Of a stretch of 13,720 nt of DNA, positions 8,351 to 13,720 are shown piece by piece. The stretch covers positions 1-13,720 of the forward strand of contig JAPLNJ010001015.1 in the NCBI GenBank assembly GCA_026692885.1, given 5' to 3'. Position numbers and translations under genes: made by a program. A model generated the notes under the pieces. That model was not told where the DNA came from and did no database searches. It was given only the letters and a program-made list of their open reading frames with translations. The DNA is from Planctomycetota bacterium (GTDB taxonomy: Bacteria; Planctomycetota; Planctomycetia; Pirellulales; Pirellulaceae). The first letter of the stretch is position 1, and each line of letters starts with the position of its first letter.

Positions 8351-8354
8351 TCCT
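8351..8354 (-). promoter_or_regulatory. Ribosome binding site for the haem oxygenase ATG
   Basis: AGGA on the minus strand sits 9 nt before the ATG at 8341. No comparable site precedes the in-frame GTG at 8380, so the shorter protein is favoured. Confidence 0.55.
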
Positions 8355-8401
8355 GTTTGTGCTGGTTTAATGTACCGCACGCGGTTGAGGATGGCACATC
8401 T

Positions 8402-8642
8402 TCGTTTAACCGCACGCCGTAGGAGCCTGCTGAAATACTAGCGGAAATCAACGTGGGGTAAGCTTCCAGCTTGCCAATCTTCCGCATTCTCCGTTTCCTC
8501 GTCTTCCTCGGCTACGCATTTGGCAAGCTGGAAGCTTACCCCACGACTAATTCAGCAGGCTCCGTAGGCACGCGCGTGGGTCAGCCCACGTATCGGGGTC
8601 GCGTCCAAGTCTCGCGCGTCCCTACGGCGTGCGGTTAAACGA
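8402..8642. repeat. Nested palindromic element, copy 2
   Basis: This fills most of the 367-bp gap between the cobalamin-protein and haem oxygenase genes. The inner 26-bp stem (8452-8477 with 8520-8545) is perfect and identical to copy 1. GGAGCCTGCTGAA at 8422-8434 pairs perfectly with 8551-8563. The outermost arms (8402-8423 with 8621-8642, TCGTTTAACCGCACGCCGTA and onward) pair perfectly over 22 bp. Compared with copy 1 the outer-arm sequence differs but remains self-complementary. The right arm is interrupted by a further inverted repeat. No coding frame is supported. If transcribed it would fold into a large hairpin just ahead of the haem oxygenase operon. Confidence 0.88.
8564..8625. repeat. 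Smaller inverted repeat inserted in the right arm of copy 2
   Basis: GTAGGCACGCGCG (8564-8576) pairs with CGCGCGTCCCTAC (8613-8625) at 12 of 13 positions. Inside lies a small hairpin, CGTGGG-TCAG-CCCACG (8575-8590). Copy 1 has no equivalent, and the flanking outer arm resumes directly after it, so it looks like a second, independently inserted palindromic unit. Confidence 0.7.
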
Positions 8643-8708
8643 GCCAATGCCAACCGCGTACGATCGAGGCCCACTTTGCGACTCCACCCCGACCGTCTCC
8701 GGCCGTGA

Positions 8709-9368
8709 CTAGCTCCGTTTGCTGCCTGGATCTTGGCGAATGTAGTCATCCAGTGCATCCAGAGACGACACGCACTGGACACCGGGGCATTGTTCCAGAA
8801 ACTCGGCTCCACCCGCGCGAAGTCCGTAGCCGCCGACGACGATCGGCAGAAGCGGAAACTCCCGGCGCAGTTCGTCAATCGCCACCCGTAGGCCAGGCAG
8901 GTTGAAGTAGATCACCAGAGACAAGGCCACCAAATCGGGCTGCAGCTCGCGAACCAGCCGCCGCAGTTCGTCCGCGGGAACGTTCGCGCCCAGGTAGCGG
9001 CTGTCCCAGCCATGCATTTCGAACGTGTCGGCCACGAGTTTGCCGCCAACCTGATGCAGTTCGGGCTGCAGTCCGGCGACGAGCACCGTCTTGCCGACGC
9101 GTTCTCGGGACGGAAGACGTGAATACAGCTCGTTCAACAGGCCCTCGGTGACGGCGGTCGCCAGATGTTCCGTGGCCACGGAAATCTGATTGGTGGCCCA
9201 GCGCTCGCCAACATCGTAGAGCGAGGCTTGGAATAGATCCAAGTGTACGCGGCGGATGGGTGTGCCCTGGCTCAGGGCCTGATTCACGACCTGCGCGCAT
9301 GCTGCGCGGTCGCCGCCGAGCAACGACGAAAGATACCCGCGGTAAATCTCTGCAGGAATGGCTGTCAC
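8709..9368 (-). CDS. Stand-alone cobalamin-binding protein with CarH-type Wx9EH signature
   Basis: This is a 219-residue soluble protein from GTG 9368. A helical cap (about 5-90) precedes a Rossmann-type B12 domain (about 93-205). In the cap, W57 is followed after nine residues by E67-H68 (WATNQISVATEH). This is the Wx9EH motif that in CarH-family photoreceptors lies over the upper face of adenosylcobalamin. E103-L-H105-Q-V-G108 fits the E/DxHxxG motif, H105 being the lower axial ligand; GANVP and the VVGGYG strand follow as usual. CarH, LitR and related regulators have an N-terminal MerR DNA-binding domain; here none is present, so any output must go through a partner. It could be light- or B12-sensing, or a corrinoid carrier for a methyltransferase; no methyltransferase is nearby. 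Palindrome copy 2 separates it from the haem oxygenase operon. Confidence 0.88.
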   Translation of the reverse strand: MTAIPAEIYRGYLSSLLGGDRAACAQVVNQALSQGTPIRRVHLDLFQASLYDVGERWATNQISVATEHLATAVTEGLLNELYSRLPSRERVGKTVLVAGLQPELHQVGGKLVADTFEMHGWDSRYLGANVPADELRRLVRELQPDLVALSLVIYFNLPGLRVAIDELRREFPLLPIVVGGYGLRAGGAEFLEQCPGVQCVSSLDALDDYIRQDPGSKRS

Positions 9369-9373
9369 GGCAA

Positions 9374-9379
9374 CTCCCT
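9374..9379 (-). promoter_or_regulatory. Ribosome binding site favouring the GTG start of the cobalamin protein
   Basis: AGGGAG on the minus strand is 5 nt before GTG 9368. The alternative ATG (9392) lies inside the neighbouring repeat and has only GGAGAG close by, so it would add eight repeat-derived residues. Confidence 0.5.
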
Positions 9380-9385
9380 CTCCCC

Positions 9386-9516
9386 GTAGCATGGCTCTCC
9401 AGTAGCCGTGCAGATTTCCTCAATATTTCCCGGCGAACTGCACGGCTCTGGAGAGCCATGCTACGAATAATCTACGAACTGCACGGCTCTGGAGAGTCAT
9501 GCTACAAATCATCTAC
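9386..9516. repeat. Inverted repeat plus two tandem 41-bp units
   Basis: The left arm 9386-9413 (GTAGCATGGCTCTCCAG...) is the inverse of 9438-9464 except for one extra T. A 41-bp unit, 9435-9475, is followed immediately by a second, 9476-9516, with three mismatches; each contains CACGGCTCTGGAGAG. So one inverted and two direct copies lie between the membrane-protein stop and the cobalamin-protein start. It is probably an intergenic mobile repeat whose right half duplicated. No coding capacity is evident. Confidence 0.85.
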
Positions 9517-9523
9517 GCTTGCT

Positions 9524-10051
9524 TCAAGCCAGCGCAGCCGCAATCGCCAGGACCATGCGCCAGACTAAAGCCACGACCGCGGCGAGCACCAGCAACAACC
9601 CGCTGCTAGCCAGGGCGAAACCTCGGCGCGTCTTCGGCAACCCCTCCGGCGCCATCGCGCCGGCGCGCAGGGCGGGCAGATCCTGGCGGCCGATCAGCCA
9701 AGCCGCCGCACAGAGTACGGCTCCGATCAGCAGAACGGCCAGTGAACCCGTCAGGATACCACCGCTGATCTCCTCGGCAAAAAGCACTTGTGCCACGATG
9801 GCGGTCGTAGCGAACCCCGCGGGCACCAGACCCCACAAGCTCAGGCTCCACACCAGCGGGCCTCGGTGCGGGTAGGTCGTCACGAAGTCCGTGGGCCGAT
9901 ACGAGACACCGGCGCCTTCCACCGGCGCAGCGTAGGGATCGTCCGCAGGCGGTACGGTAGCAGCCTCGTCCGCAAACGGATTGCGGCCGTCTTCGCCCTG
10001 GAAAGGATCTCGCAGGTCCGATCGCGGATGCTTGGGGTATTGAAATGTCAC
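9524..10051 (-). CDS. Small membrane protein with three helices and NPF/DPF-rich N-terminus
   Basis: The 175-residue protein starts at GTG 10051, 17 bp after the HemQ stop. The first 65 residues are hydrophilic and proline-rich with DPF, NPF and DPY motifs. Three hydrophobic helices follow at about 66-91, 98-121 and 144-174. The segment between helices 2 and 3 (DLPALRAGAMAPEGLPKTRR) is reminiscent of the DUF4190 type of planctomycete membrane protein, but I cannot assign it firmly. It is probably in the cytoplasmic membrane, with the N-terminus likely cytoplasmic given flanking charge. Spacing suggests co-transcription with the receiver and HemQ genes. The same frame stays open upstream inside hemQ, but that stretch is antigenic-looking arginine-rich shadow sequence and is not included. 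An in-frame GTG at 10063 is an alternative start. Confidence 0.7.
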   Translation of the reverse strand: MTFQYPKHPRSDLRDPFQGEDGRNPFADEAATVPPADDPYAAPVEGAGVSYRPTDFVTTYPHRGPLVWSLSLWGLVPAGFATTAIVAQVLFAEEISGGILTGSLAVLLIGAVLCAAAWLIGRQDLPALRAGAMAPEGLPKTRRGFALASSGLLLVLAAVVALVWRMVLAIAAALA

Positions 10052-10068
10052 CGCCCACCCCACCGCCG

Positions 10069-10926
10069 CTACGAGCCGACGGCCCCGATGCGACAGTGGT
10101 CGAGCATTTCCGCGGCCGTCATCACGTAGCTGGTGTAAAACGGTCCGAACTCGGCAAAGCGAGCGCTGGCTTCGTCGAACCGCATGCGGTAGACGATGTC
10201 TTTCAGGAACTGCGGATTGCGTGCCCACAGCGTCACGCCCCATTCCCAGTCCTCCAAGCCCACGCCGACCGTGATCAATTGCGAGACCTTTCCCGCAAAC
10301 GCCAGGCCGCTGCGGGCGTGCTCCGCCATCATGCGGTTGCGGGCGGAAAACGGCAGCGTGAACCAGTTCTCGCCGACCTGGCGTTGCTTGTTCATCGGAT
10401 AGAAACACATGGCCGGATACGACGGGAAGTCGGGCGTCAACCGCTGCTGATTCATGGCGGGCAGACGGGACTCGTAAGCCTTGACTTTGGCCTTGAACAC
10501 CGGGCTGTCGGCGACGTCGCCTTGCTGGAGCAACTTCTGCGAGTACTGCTCGACGGTCGGCACGTACTCGGAGATTTCCGTCATGGAGACGAACGAGTAG
10601 GTCGGCCGCAGCGCGGGACCGAGCAGACTGGCCAGCAACCGTTGATGGATCGCGTCGATGCGCAACGGATGGGGATCCAACAGCAGGAGGCCGAAATCCG
10701 CCTTGTGGCCGCTGACGACGCTGGTCTGGAGACGCTGCGGCGCGTAGGGCCCGGCGGGATCCAGCGTCGCGATCAACTGCGCGCGGCCCGTTTGGATCTG
10801 TGCTGCGTCGAACTTAGCCAGCAGGCCTCGGTCGAACGTGTAGTACAGGTGGCTGCAGTGCCAGCCTTCCAGCGGTTCGAGCGAGGCGGCGGGCGTTTCG
10901 GTGGACGGGGGGGGACCGTGACTCAT
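10069..10926 (-). CDS. hemQ: Coproheme decarboxylase, HemQ / chlorite dismutase-like family
   Basis: HemQ converts coproheme III to haem b by two oxidative decarboxylations, the last step of the coproporphyrin-dependent pathway in the cytoplasm. The 285-residue protein shows the Firmicutes-type C-terminal block: CFYPMNKQR, with Y176 matching the catalytic tyrosine; NWFTLPFSARNRMMAEHARS, with H203 as proximal haem ligand; LEDWEWGVTLWARNP; and YRMRFDEASARFAEFGPFY. True chlorite dismutases use a distal arginine and lack this tyrosine context, so HemQ is the better call. The N-terminal half (residues 20-120) is the paired ferredoxin-like fold, including WHCSHLYYTFDR. The gene lies 19 bp after a stand-alone receiver gene and 17 bp before a membrane-protein gene. 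The ribosome binding site ahead of ATG 10926 is weak. Confidence 0.93.
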   Translation of the reverse strand: MSHGPPPSTETPAASLEPLEGWHCSHLYYTFDRGLLAKFDAAQIQTGRAQLIATLDPAGPYAPQRLQTSVVSGHKADFGLLLLDPHPLRIDAIHQRLLASLLGPALRPTYSFVSMTEISEYVPTVEQYSQKLLQQGDVADSPVFKAKVKAYESRLPAMNQQRLTPDFPSYPAMCFYPMNKQRQVGENWFTLPFSARNRMMAEHARSGLAFAGKVSQLITVGVGLEDWEWGVTLWARNPQFLKDIVYRMRFDEASARFAEFGPFYTSYVMTAAEMLDHCRIGAVGS

Positions 10927-10945
10927 GAGTAATCCAACCTAGGCT

Positions 10946-11356
10946 TCACGCCAACAGCCGATTCACGCTCTCCAACAGCCGATCCATGGGGAACGGCTTG
11001 CGGATGTAATCGTCCACGCCAAGCATCTCGGCGTACGCCTTGTGCCGGGTGCCCTCGTTGGCCGTGATCATAATGACTCGTACGGGCACCGGGCGCGAAC
11101 GGCGAAGTTTTTCCAGGACCAGGAACCCGCTGCGTTTGGGCATCATCATGTCGAGAATCACCAGGTCCGGATCTTCCCGTTCGGCTATCGCCAATCCCTG
11201 ATTGCCGTCGCGAGCGACGAGGATGGTGTAGCCCTTGGCCTCCAGCGCATAGCGCAGGGCCTCAATGATCTCCGCATCGTCGTCCACCAACAGAATTCGT
11301 TTGGCCGGACGCTGCTCCGTCGTGGCCTGTTCTTTCTGAACGTCTTCGTCAATCAT
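10946..11356 (-). CDS. Stand-alone response-regulator receiver domain
   Basis: The 136-residue CheY-like protein has a charged 18-residue N-terminal tail and one receiver domain: acidic pocket D25-D27 (LLVDDDAE), phosphoacceptor D69 in VILDMMMPKRSG, T98 in MITAN, K120 in YIRKPF. No output domain is attached, so it must act through a partner protein or as a phosphorelay intermediate. It precedes hemQ by 19 bp, probably in one operon. No kinase is adjacent; the nearest are the two at 4547-7050 on the same strand. The start at 11356 is set by a strong ribosome binding site; an upstream TTG at 11383 is less likely. Confidence 0.92.
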   Translation of the reverse strand: MIDEDVQKEQATTEQRPAKRILLVDDDAEIIEALRYALEAKGYTILVARDGNQGLAIAEREDPDLVILDMMMPKRSGFLVLEKLRRSRPVPVRVIMITANEGTRHKAYAEMLGVDDYIRKPFPMDRLLESVNRLLA

Positions 11357-11363
11357 GAACGAT

Positions 11364-11370
11364 CCCCTCC
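11364..11370 (-). promoter_or_regulatory. Strong ribosome binding site for the receiver gene
   Basis: GGAGGGG on the minus strand lies 7 nt before ATG 11356, which favours this start over the TTG at 11383. Confidence 0.65.
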
Positions 11371-11526
11371 GCGTGTGCGCCAATCGTGTGCTGCAGGACT
11401 TGTACTCGTTGTGGTCCGTATCTTAGAGATATTCCCGCAAGAATGAAACAGACGGCTGGGGGGGACGCCAAGTTCCGCAAACCGGGCCTTGCTCGGAATG
11501 TTACGATCAAGGCCTCTGCACCAACG

Positions 11527-11588
11527 AAAAACCCGGCTGCTAGCGAGCGAGTGGACGGGTGCGTCACTCGCGTCGCAGCAGCCGGGTT
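11527..11588 (-). terminator. Rho-independent terminator downstream of the DUF1571 gene
   Basis: On the minus strand AACCCGGCTGCT (11588-11577) pairs perfectly with AGCAGCCGGGTT (11541-11530). The stem continues inward, with GCGAGTG/CACTCGC closing a short loop, and TTTTT follows at 11531-11527. It lies about 80-145 bp after the DUF1571 stop, in the 315-bp gap before the receiver gene, so it should separate the two transcription units. The rest of that gap holds no gene. Confidence 0.82.
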
Positions 11589-11650
11589 GCTGAGCCAGCG
11601 TCAAGTTCGACTGTCGCACTTCCGGACCGGGCAGAATCCGGGTGAACCTG

Positions 11651-11688
11651 GTCTACTGGAAAGCGTACTGTCTACTGGAAAGCGTACT
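11651..11688. repeat. Perfect 19-bp tandem duplication across a stop codon
   Basis: GTCTACTGGAAAGCGTACT occurs at 11651-11669 and again, without change, at 11670-11688. The right copy encodes the last five codons and TAG of the DUF1571 gene; the left copy repeats them, with the same TAG, just beyond the stop. Confidence 0.9.
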
Positions 11689-12559
11689 TCTTGCTCGCGT
11701 AATCGTAGTCGGTGTCGGACAGGCCAACATTCAGCTTCAAGTTCAGGTAGGTGTACTCCTCGATCACCGGCAGTTCTTCGCCTTCCTTGGACGGGAAGCC
11801 GAAGGCGGCGTAGCGGATGGGTACCTGCAGTTCGTCGTCAATGAAGATCTGAGCCATGTGGAAGTCCAGGTTCGGCGCCGGGTGCAGATGCTTGATCTGC
11901 ATTAGCGTGCAGGTGCGGCCGTTGATCTTGGCGTCCTTGTGGTAGGTGACTTCGCAGTTCCCCAGTCCCCGGGTCTTGTCCTGCTCGCCGCGCTCGATCA
12001 GCTTCAAAATCAGGTTCTCGATGCCCACTTCGGTGATCGGATACCGGTTGCCACGCATCGCAATCGCGCCGCTGGGTTTAATCCAGACGGTCGGCAGATA
12101 CTTGCCCGCTGTACCGCCCTCGTGGGCAATCATCTTGTCGCTGTTCGCGCCCTCGACGTACATCACCTCGCGGCCCTTGACGCTGGCAGGCTTGACGAAA
12201 TACATGTAGACGCTGAACGGGACCGCAACTTTTCCGTCCTTCATCCGACGATTACGGACTTTGACCAGCATGTACTCGTGGTCGCCCAAAGTGCCGCCGA
12301 CCCGTTCACGCTTGACCAGCGTGCAGGTGTAATCTGCAATCGAAGTGTGGACGGTGTCCAGGCCCTTGCGGGCTAGCTCCAAGGCACCGTCCAAGGGATG
12401 GAAGTTGGGACTTGTGGACTTGGCTACGTGGAGGACTGGTTCCTTCAAGCCGACACGTGGCTTGGAGGCGTCTTCCGCCGTAACCAGGGTGACGCCCAAC
12501 AGCATCACCACCAGTAACGAACATCCATGCACTTGACACACCATTCTCTTTCCAGTCAT
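11672..12559 (-). CDS. DUF1571 family exported protein
   Basis: The 295-residue protein starts with a signal peptide (GCSLLVVMLLGVTLVTA, cleavage near 28), so it is secreted or periplasmic. The mature part has DUF1571 features: LARKGLDTVHTSIADYTCTL, then VKRERVGGTLGDHEYMLVKV, FSVYMYFVKPASVKGREVMY, and near the end PVIEEYTYLNLKLNVGLSDTD followed by YDYASKKYAFQ. DUF1571 resembles LolA-like outer-membrane-lipoprotein sorting folds in some annotations, but its role in planctomycetes is not established. ATG 12559 has AAGGAG 9 nt upstream. The gene is divergent from the hydrolase gene, with a 249-bp intergenic region (12560-12808) in which I see no clear promoter. It ends in a strong terminator, so it is probably monocistronic. 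Confidence 0.88.
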   Translation of the reverse strand: MTGKRMVCQVHGCSLLVVMLLGVTLVTAEDASKPRVGLKEPVLHVAKSTSPNFHPLDGALELARKGLDTVHTSIADYTCTLVKRERVGGTLGDHEYMLVKVRNRRMKDGKVAVPFSVYMYFVKPASVKGREVMYVEGANSDKMIAHEGGTAGKYLPTVWIKPSGAIAMRGNRYPITEVGIENLILKLIERGEQDKTRGLGNCEVTYHKDAKINGRTCTLMQIKHLHPAPNLDFHMAQIFIDDELQVPIRYAAFGFPSKEGEELPVIEEYTYLNLKLNVGLSDTDYDYASKKYAFQ

Positions 12560-12793
12560 GTATCACGTCTCCTTGAGGCAGGAGAGGACGCTTCCCAGCC
12601 CGCAATTGGTGGACAGGCGGCCGTCTCGGTCTTCCCTGAATGACAGTGAAGCAGCGCTTCGACAGAATGTATCGCCCACGGAACTTGAAAATGATTAACG
12701 TTCCCAAAGTCCTTGCCAGCTCTTGCCTAGATGTTCGAACCGTCCCGCCGGACACTTCTGCGGCGGGCGTATTCTAATGGTATTTCTCGATTT

Positions 12794-12800
12794 AGGGGAG
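12794..12800 (+). promoter_or_regulatory. Ribosome binding site favouring the GTG start of the hydrolase
   Basis: AGGGGAG is 8 nt before GTG 12809. An upstream in-frame ATG at 12731 would add 26 arginine-rich residues that do not resemble the family. Confidence 0.6.
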
Positions 12801-12808
12801 ACGAACTC

Positions 12809-13468
12809 GTGGCGAACCTTAACACCCTGATCGTCGATATGGTGACCTCCGAGATGTTCGGCGAAAACGCCTTCGTGGCGCGGCTGGAAAACCGCCAAGA
12901 TTGCCTGGTCATCGATCCCGGTTTTGACGTCGAACGCATCATCGAGCACCTGGAGCAGTGGCGGCTGACTCCGGCGGCCATCTTGAACACGCACGGACAC
13001 GCGGATCACATCGCGGGAAATGGGGCACTCAAGACACACTGGCCGGATTGTCCCTTGGTGATCGGCCAGCACGATGCGCCCAAATTAACCGATCCCTTCG
13101 GAAATCTCTCCGGCCCCTTCGGGTTCCAGCTGATCAGCCCGCCCGCGGACCGTCTGGTCCAAGACGGCGAGAAGTTGCTGTTCGCCGGCATGGAGTGGGA
13201 AGTGCTGGAAACGCCGGGGCATTCGGCGGGACATGTGGTTTATCTGTGGAAGGCGGGCCATCCCTGGCGTCTGTTCGGCGGCGATATGCTCTTCCAAGGC
13301 AGCGTCGGACGGGCGGATTTCCCCGACAGTAATCCCCAGCATCTGATCGCTTCCATTCGCAACAAACTCTATACTCTGCCAGATGATACGATCGTGCATG
13401 CGGGGCATGGCGACGCGACCACGATCGGACAAGAAAGGCGATTCAATCCGTTCGTGCGAGGAACGTAG
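12809..13468 (+). CDS. Metallo-beta-lactamase-fold hydrolase, glyoxalase II / YcbL-like
   Basis: The 219-residue soluble protein has the full metal-binding set of the glyoxalase-II-like branch: THGHADH at 61-67 (H62, H64, D66, H67), H138 in ETPGHSAGH, D159 in FGGDMLFQGSVGRADFP and H200 in VHAGHGDATTIGQE. Size and motifs fit YcbL-type hydrolases, which bind two metal ions and cleave thioesters such as S-lactoylglutathione in vitro; the longer C-terminal substrate domain of classical glyoxalase II is absent. Persulfide dioxygenase is a less likely alternative, and the natural substrate cannot be read from sequence. It is divergent from the DUF1571 gene. TATTCT near 12770 could be a -10 box, but no convincing -35 is present. 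Confidence 0.9.
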   Translation: MANLNTLIVDMVTSEMFGENAFVARLENRQDCLVIDPGFDVERIIEHLEQWRLTPAAILNTHGHADHIAGNGALKTHWPDCPLVIGQHDAPKLTDPFGNLSGPFGFQLISPPADRLVQDGEKLLFAGMEWEVLETPGHSAGHVVYLWKAGHPWRLFGGDMLFQGSVGRADFPDSNPQHLIASIRNKLYTLPDDTIVHAGHGDATTIGQERRFNPFVRGT

Positions 13469-13720
13469 CGTCTCGGGTGCTAGCACCACGCGGTTCTTGG
13501 GGCGATTCGCGTAAAAAATGAGAATTTATGGTTCTGTGAATTGGGTGCCACGGGCTTGCCCCGTAGAGGCTCACGTTCGCAGCTGGCCTTGATCATAACG
13601 TTGCGAAATGCTAGCAGTGTGGTGATCGCCCCCGAGAAGCTCCCGACGTAAGTCGGTGGGAGTGTTCCCGCCCTGTGCCTAACCCGAAACCCCATATCCG
13701 ACCGGCCCGACTCGTCGGCG
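13469..13720. other. Non-coding end of window with several small hairpins
   Basis: No supported gene. GGTGCTAGCACC (13476-13487) is a perfect palindrome right after the hydrolase stop. Further on are ACGGG-CTTGC-CCCGT, CTCCCGAC-GTAA-GTCGG...GGGAG (bulged) and CCGAC-TC-GTCGG near the edge. None is followed by a clear T-tract, so terminator function is uncertain; they look like fragments of intergenic repeats. Confidence 0.5.

Noticed and set aside
8392..8397. TGGCAC as part of a sigma-54 promoter
   Set aside because: No TTGC-type -12 element follows at the right spacing, and it points away from the haem oxygenase gene.
9386..9516. Tandem 41-bp units as a small CRISPR array
   Set aside because: Only two direct units, the intervening sequence is also repeated rather than unique, an inverted copy is adjacent, and no cas genes are present.
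10052..10408. N-terminal extension of the membrane-protein frame into hemQ
   Set aside because: The extra residues are arginine-rich, out-of-frame hemQ sequence with no resemblance to a protein; hemQ itself is unambiguous there.
13480..13695. Minus-strand frame of 71 codons at the right end
   Set aside because: No ribosome binding site or recognisable domain; it covers several small hairpins and looks repeat-derived.

Overview
The window looks like chromosomal DNA of a planctomycete, probably Pirellulales-like. This rests on gene content: an HzsA-related dihaem protein joined to a formylglycine-generating-enzyme (FGE) domain, an exported DUF1571 protein, a Firmicutes-type HemQ, NPF/DPF-rich membrane proteins, GC-rich codons with several GTG starts, and palindromic intergenic repeats. 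The taxon is inferred; no marker gene such as rRNA is present.

Layout from left to right. 1-3332 (minus, cut by the window edge): a large exported protein with a carbohydrate-binding-like N-terminus, an HzsA-like propeller, two CxxCH haem sites and an FGE-sulfatase domain. 3465-3647: a 183-bp nested palindrome (copy 1). 3650-4477: a possible FGE remnant on the minus strand, then a plus-strand DUF4160/DUF2442 pair with a good promoter, in which the DUF4160 gene is frameshifted. 4547-8341 (minus): a tight three-gene operon of haem oxygenase with an extra C-terminal domain, a PAS-like histidine kinase, and a receiver-histidine kinase. 8402-8642: a second copy of the palindrome, with another inverted repeat nested in its right arm. 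8709-9368 (minus): a small cobalamin-binding protein with the CarH-type Wx9EH signature but no DNA-binding domain. 9386-9516: another inverted/tandem repeat. 9524-11356 (minus): stand-alone receiver, HemQ and a three-helix membrane protein, spaced as an operon. 11527-11588: a strong minus-strand terminator. 11672-12559 (minus): exported DUF1571 protein. 12809-13468 (plus): glyoxalase-II-like metallo-beta-lactamase-fold hydrolase. 13469-13720: non-coding, with small hairpins.

The most interesting region is 4547-9368. A CarH-like B12 module, a haem oxygenase able to make biliverdin, and two histidine kinases lie in a row on one strand, with HemQ (haem synthesis) just upstream. Together they suggest a tetrapyrrole- or light-linked phosphorelay. 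No phytochrome and no output regulator are present, so the signal and target remain inferred. The second notable signal is the pair of palindromic elements, whose outer stems differ between copies yet stay base-paired within each copy.
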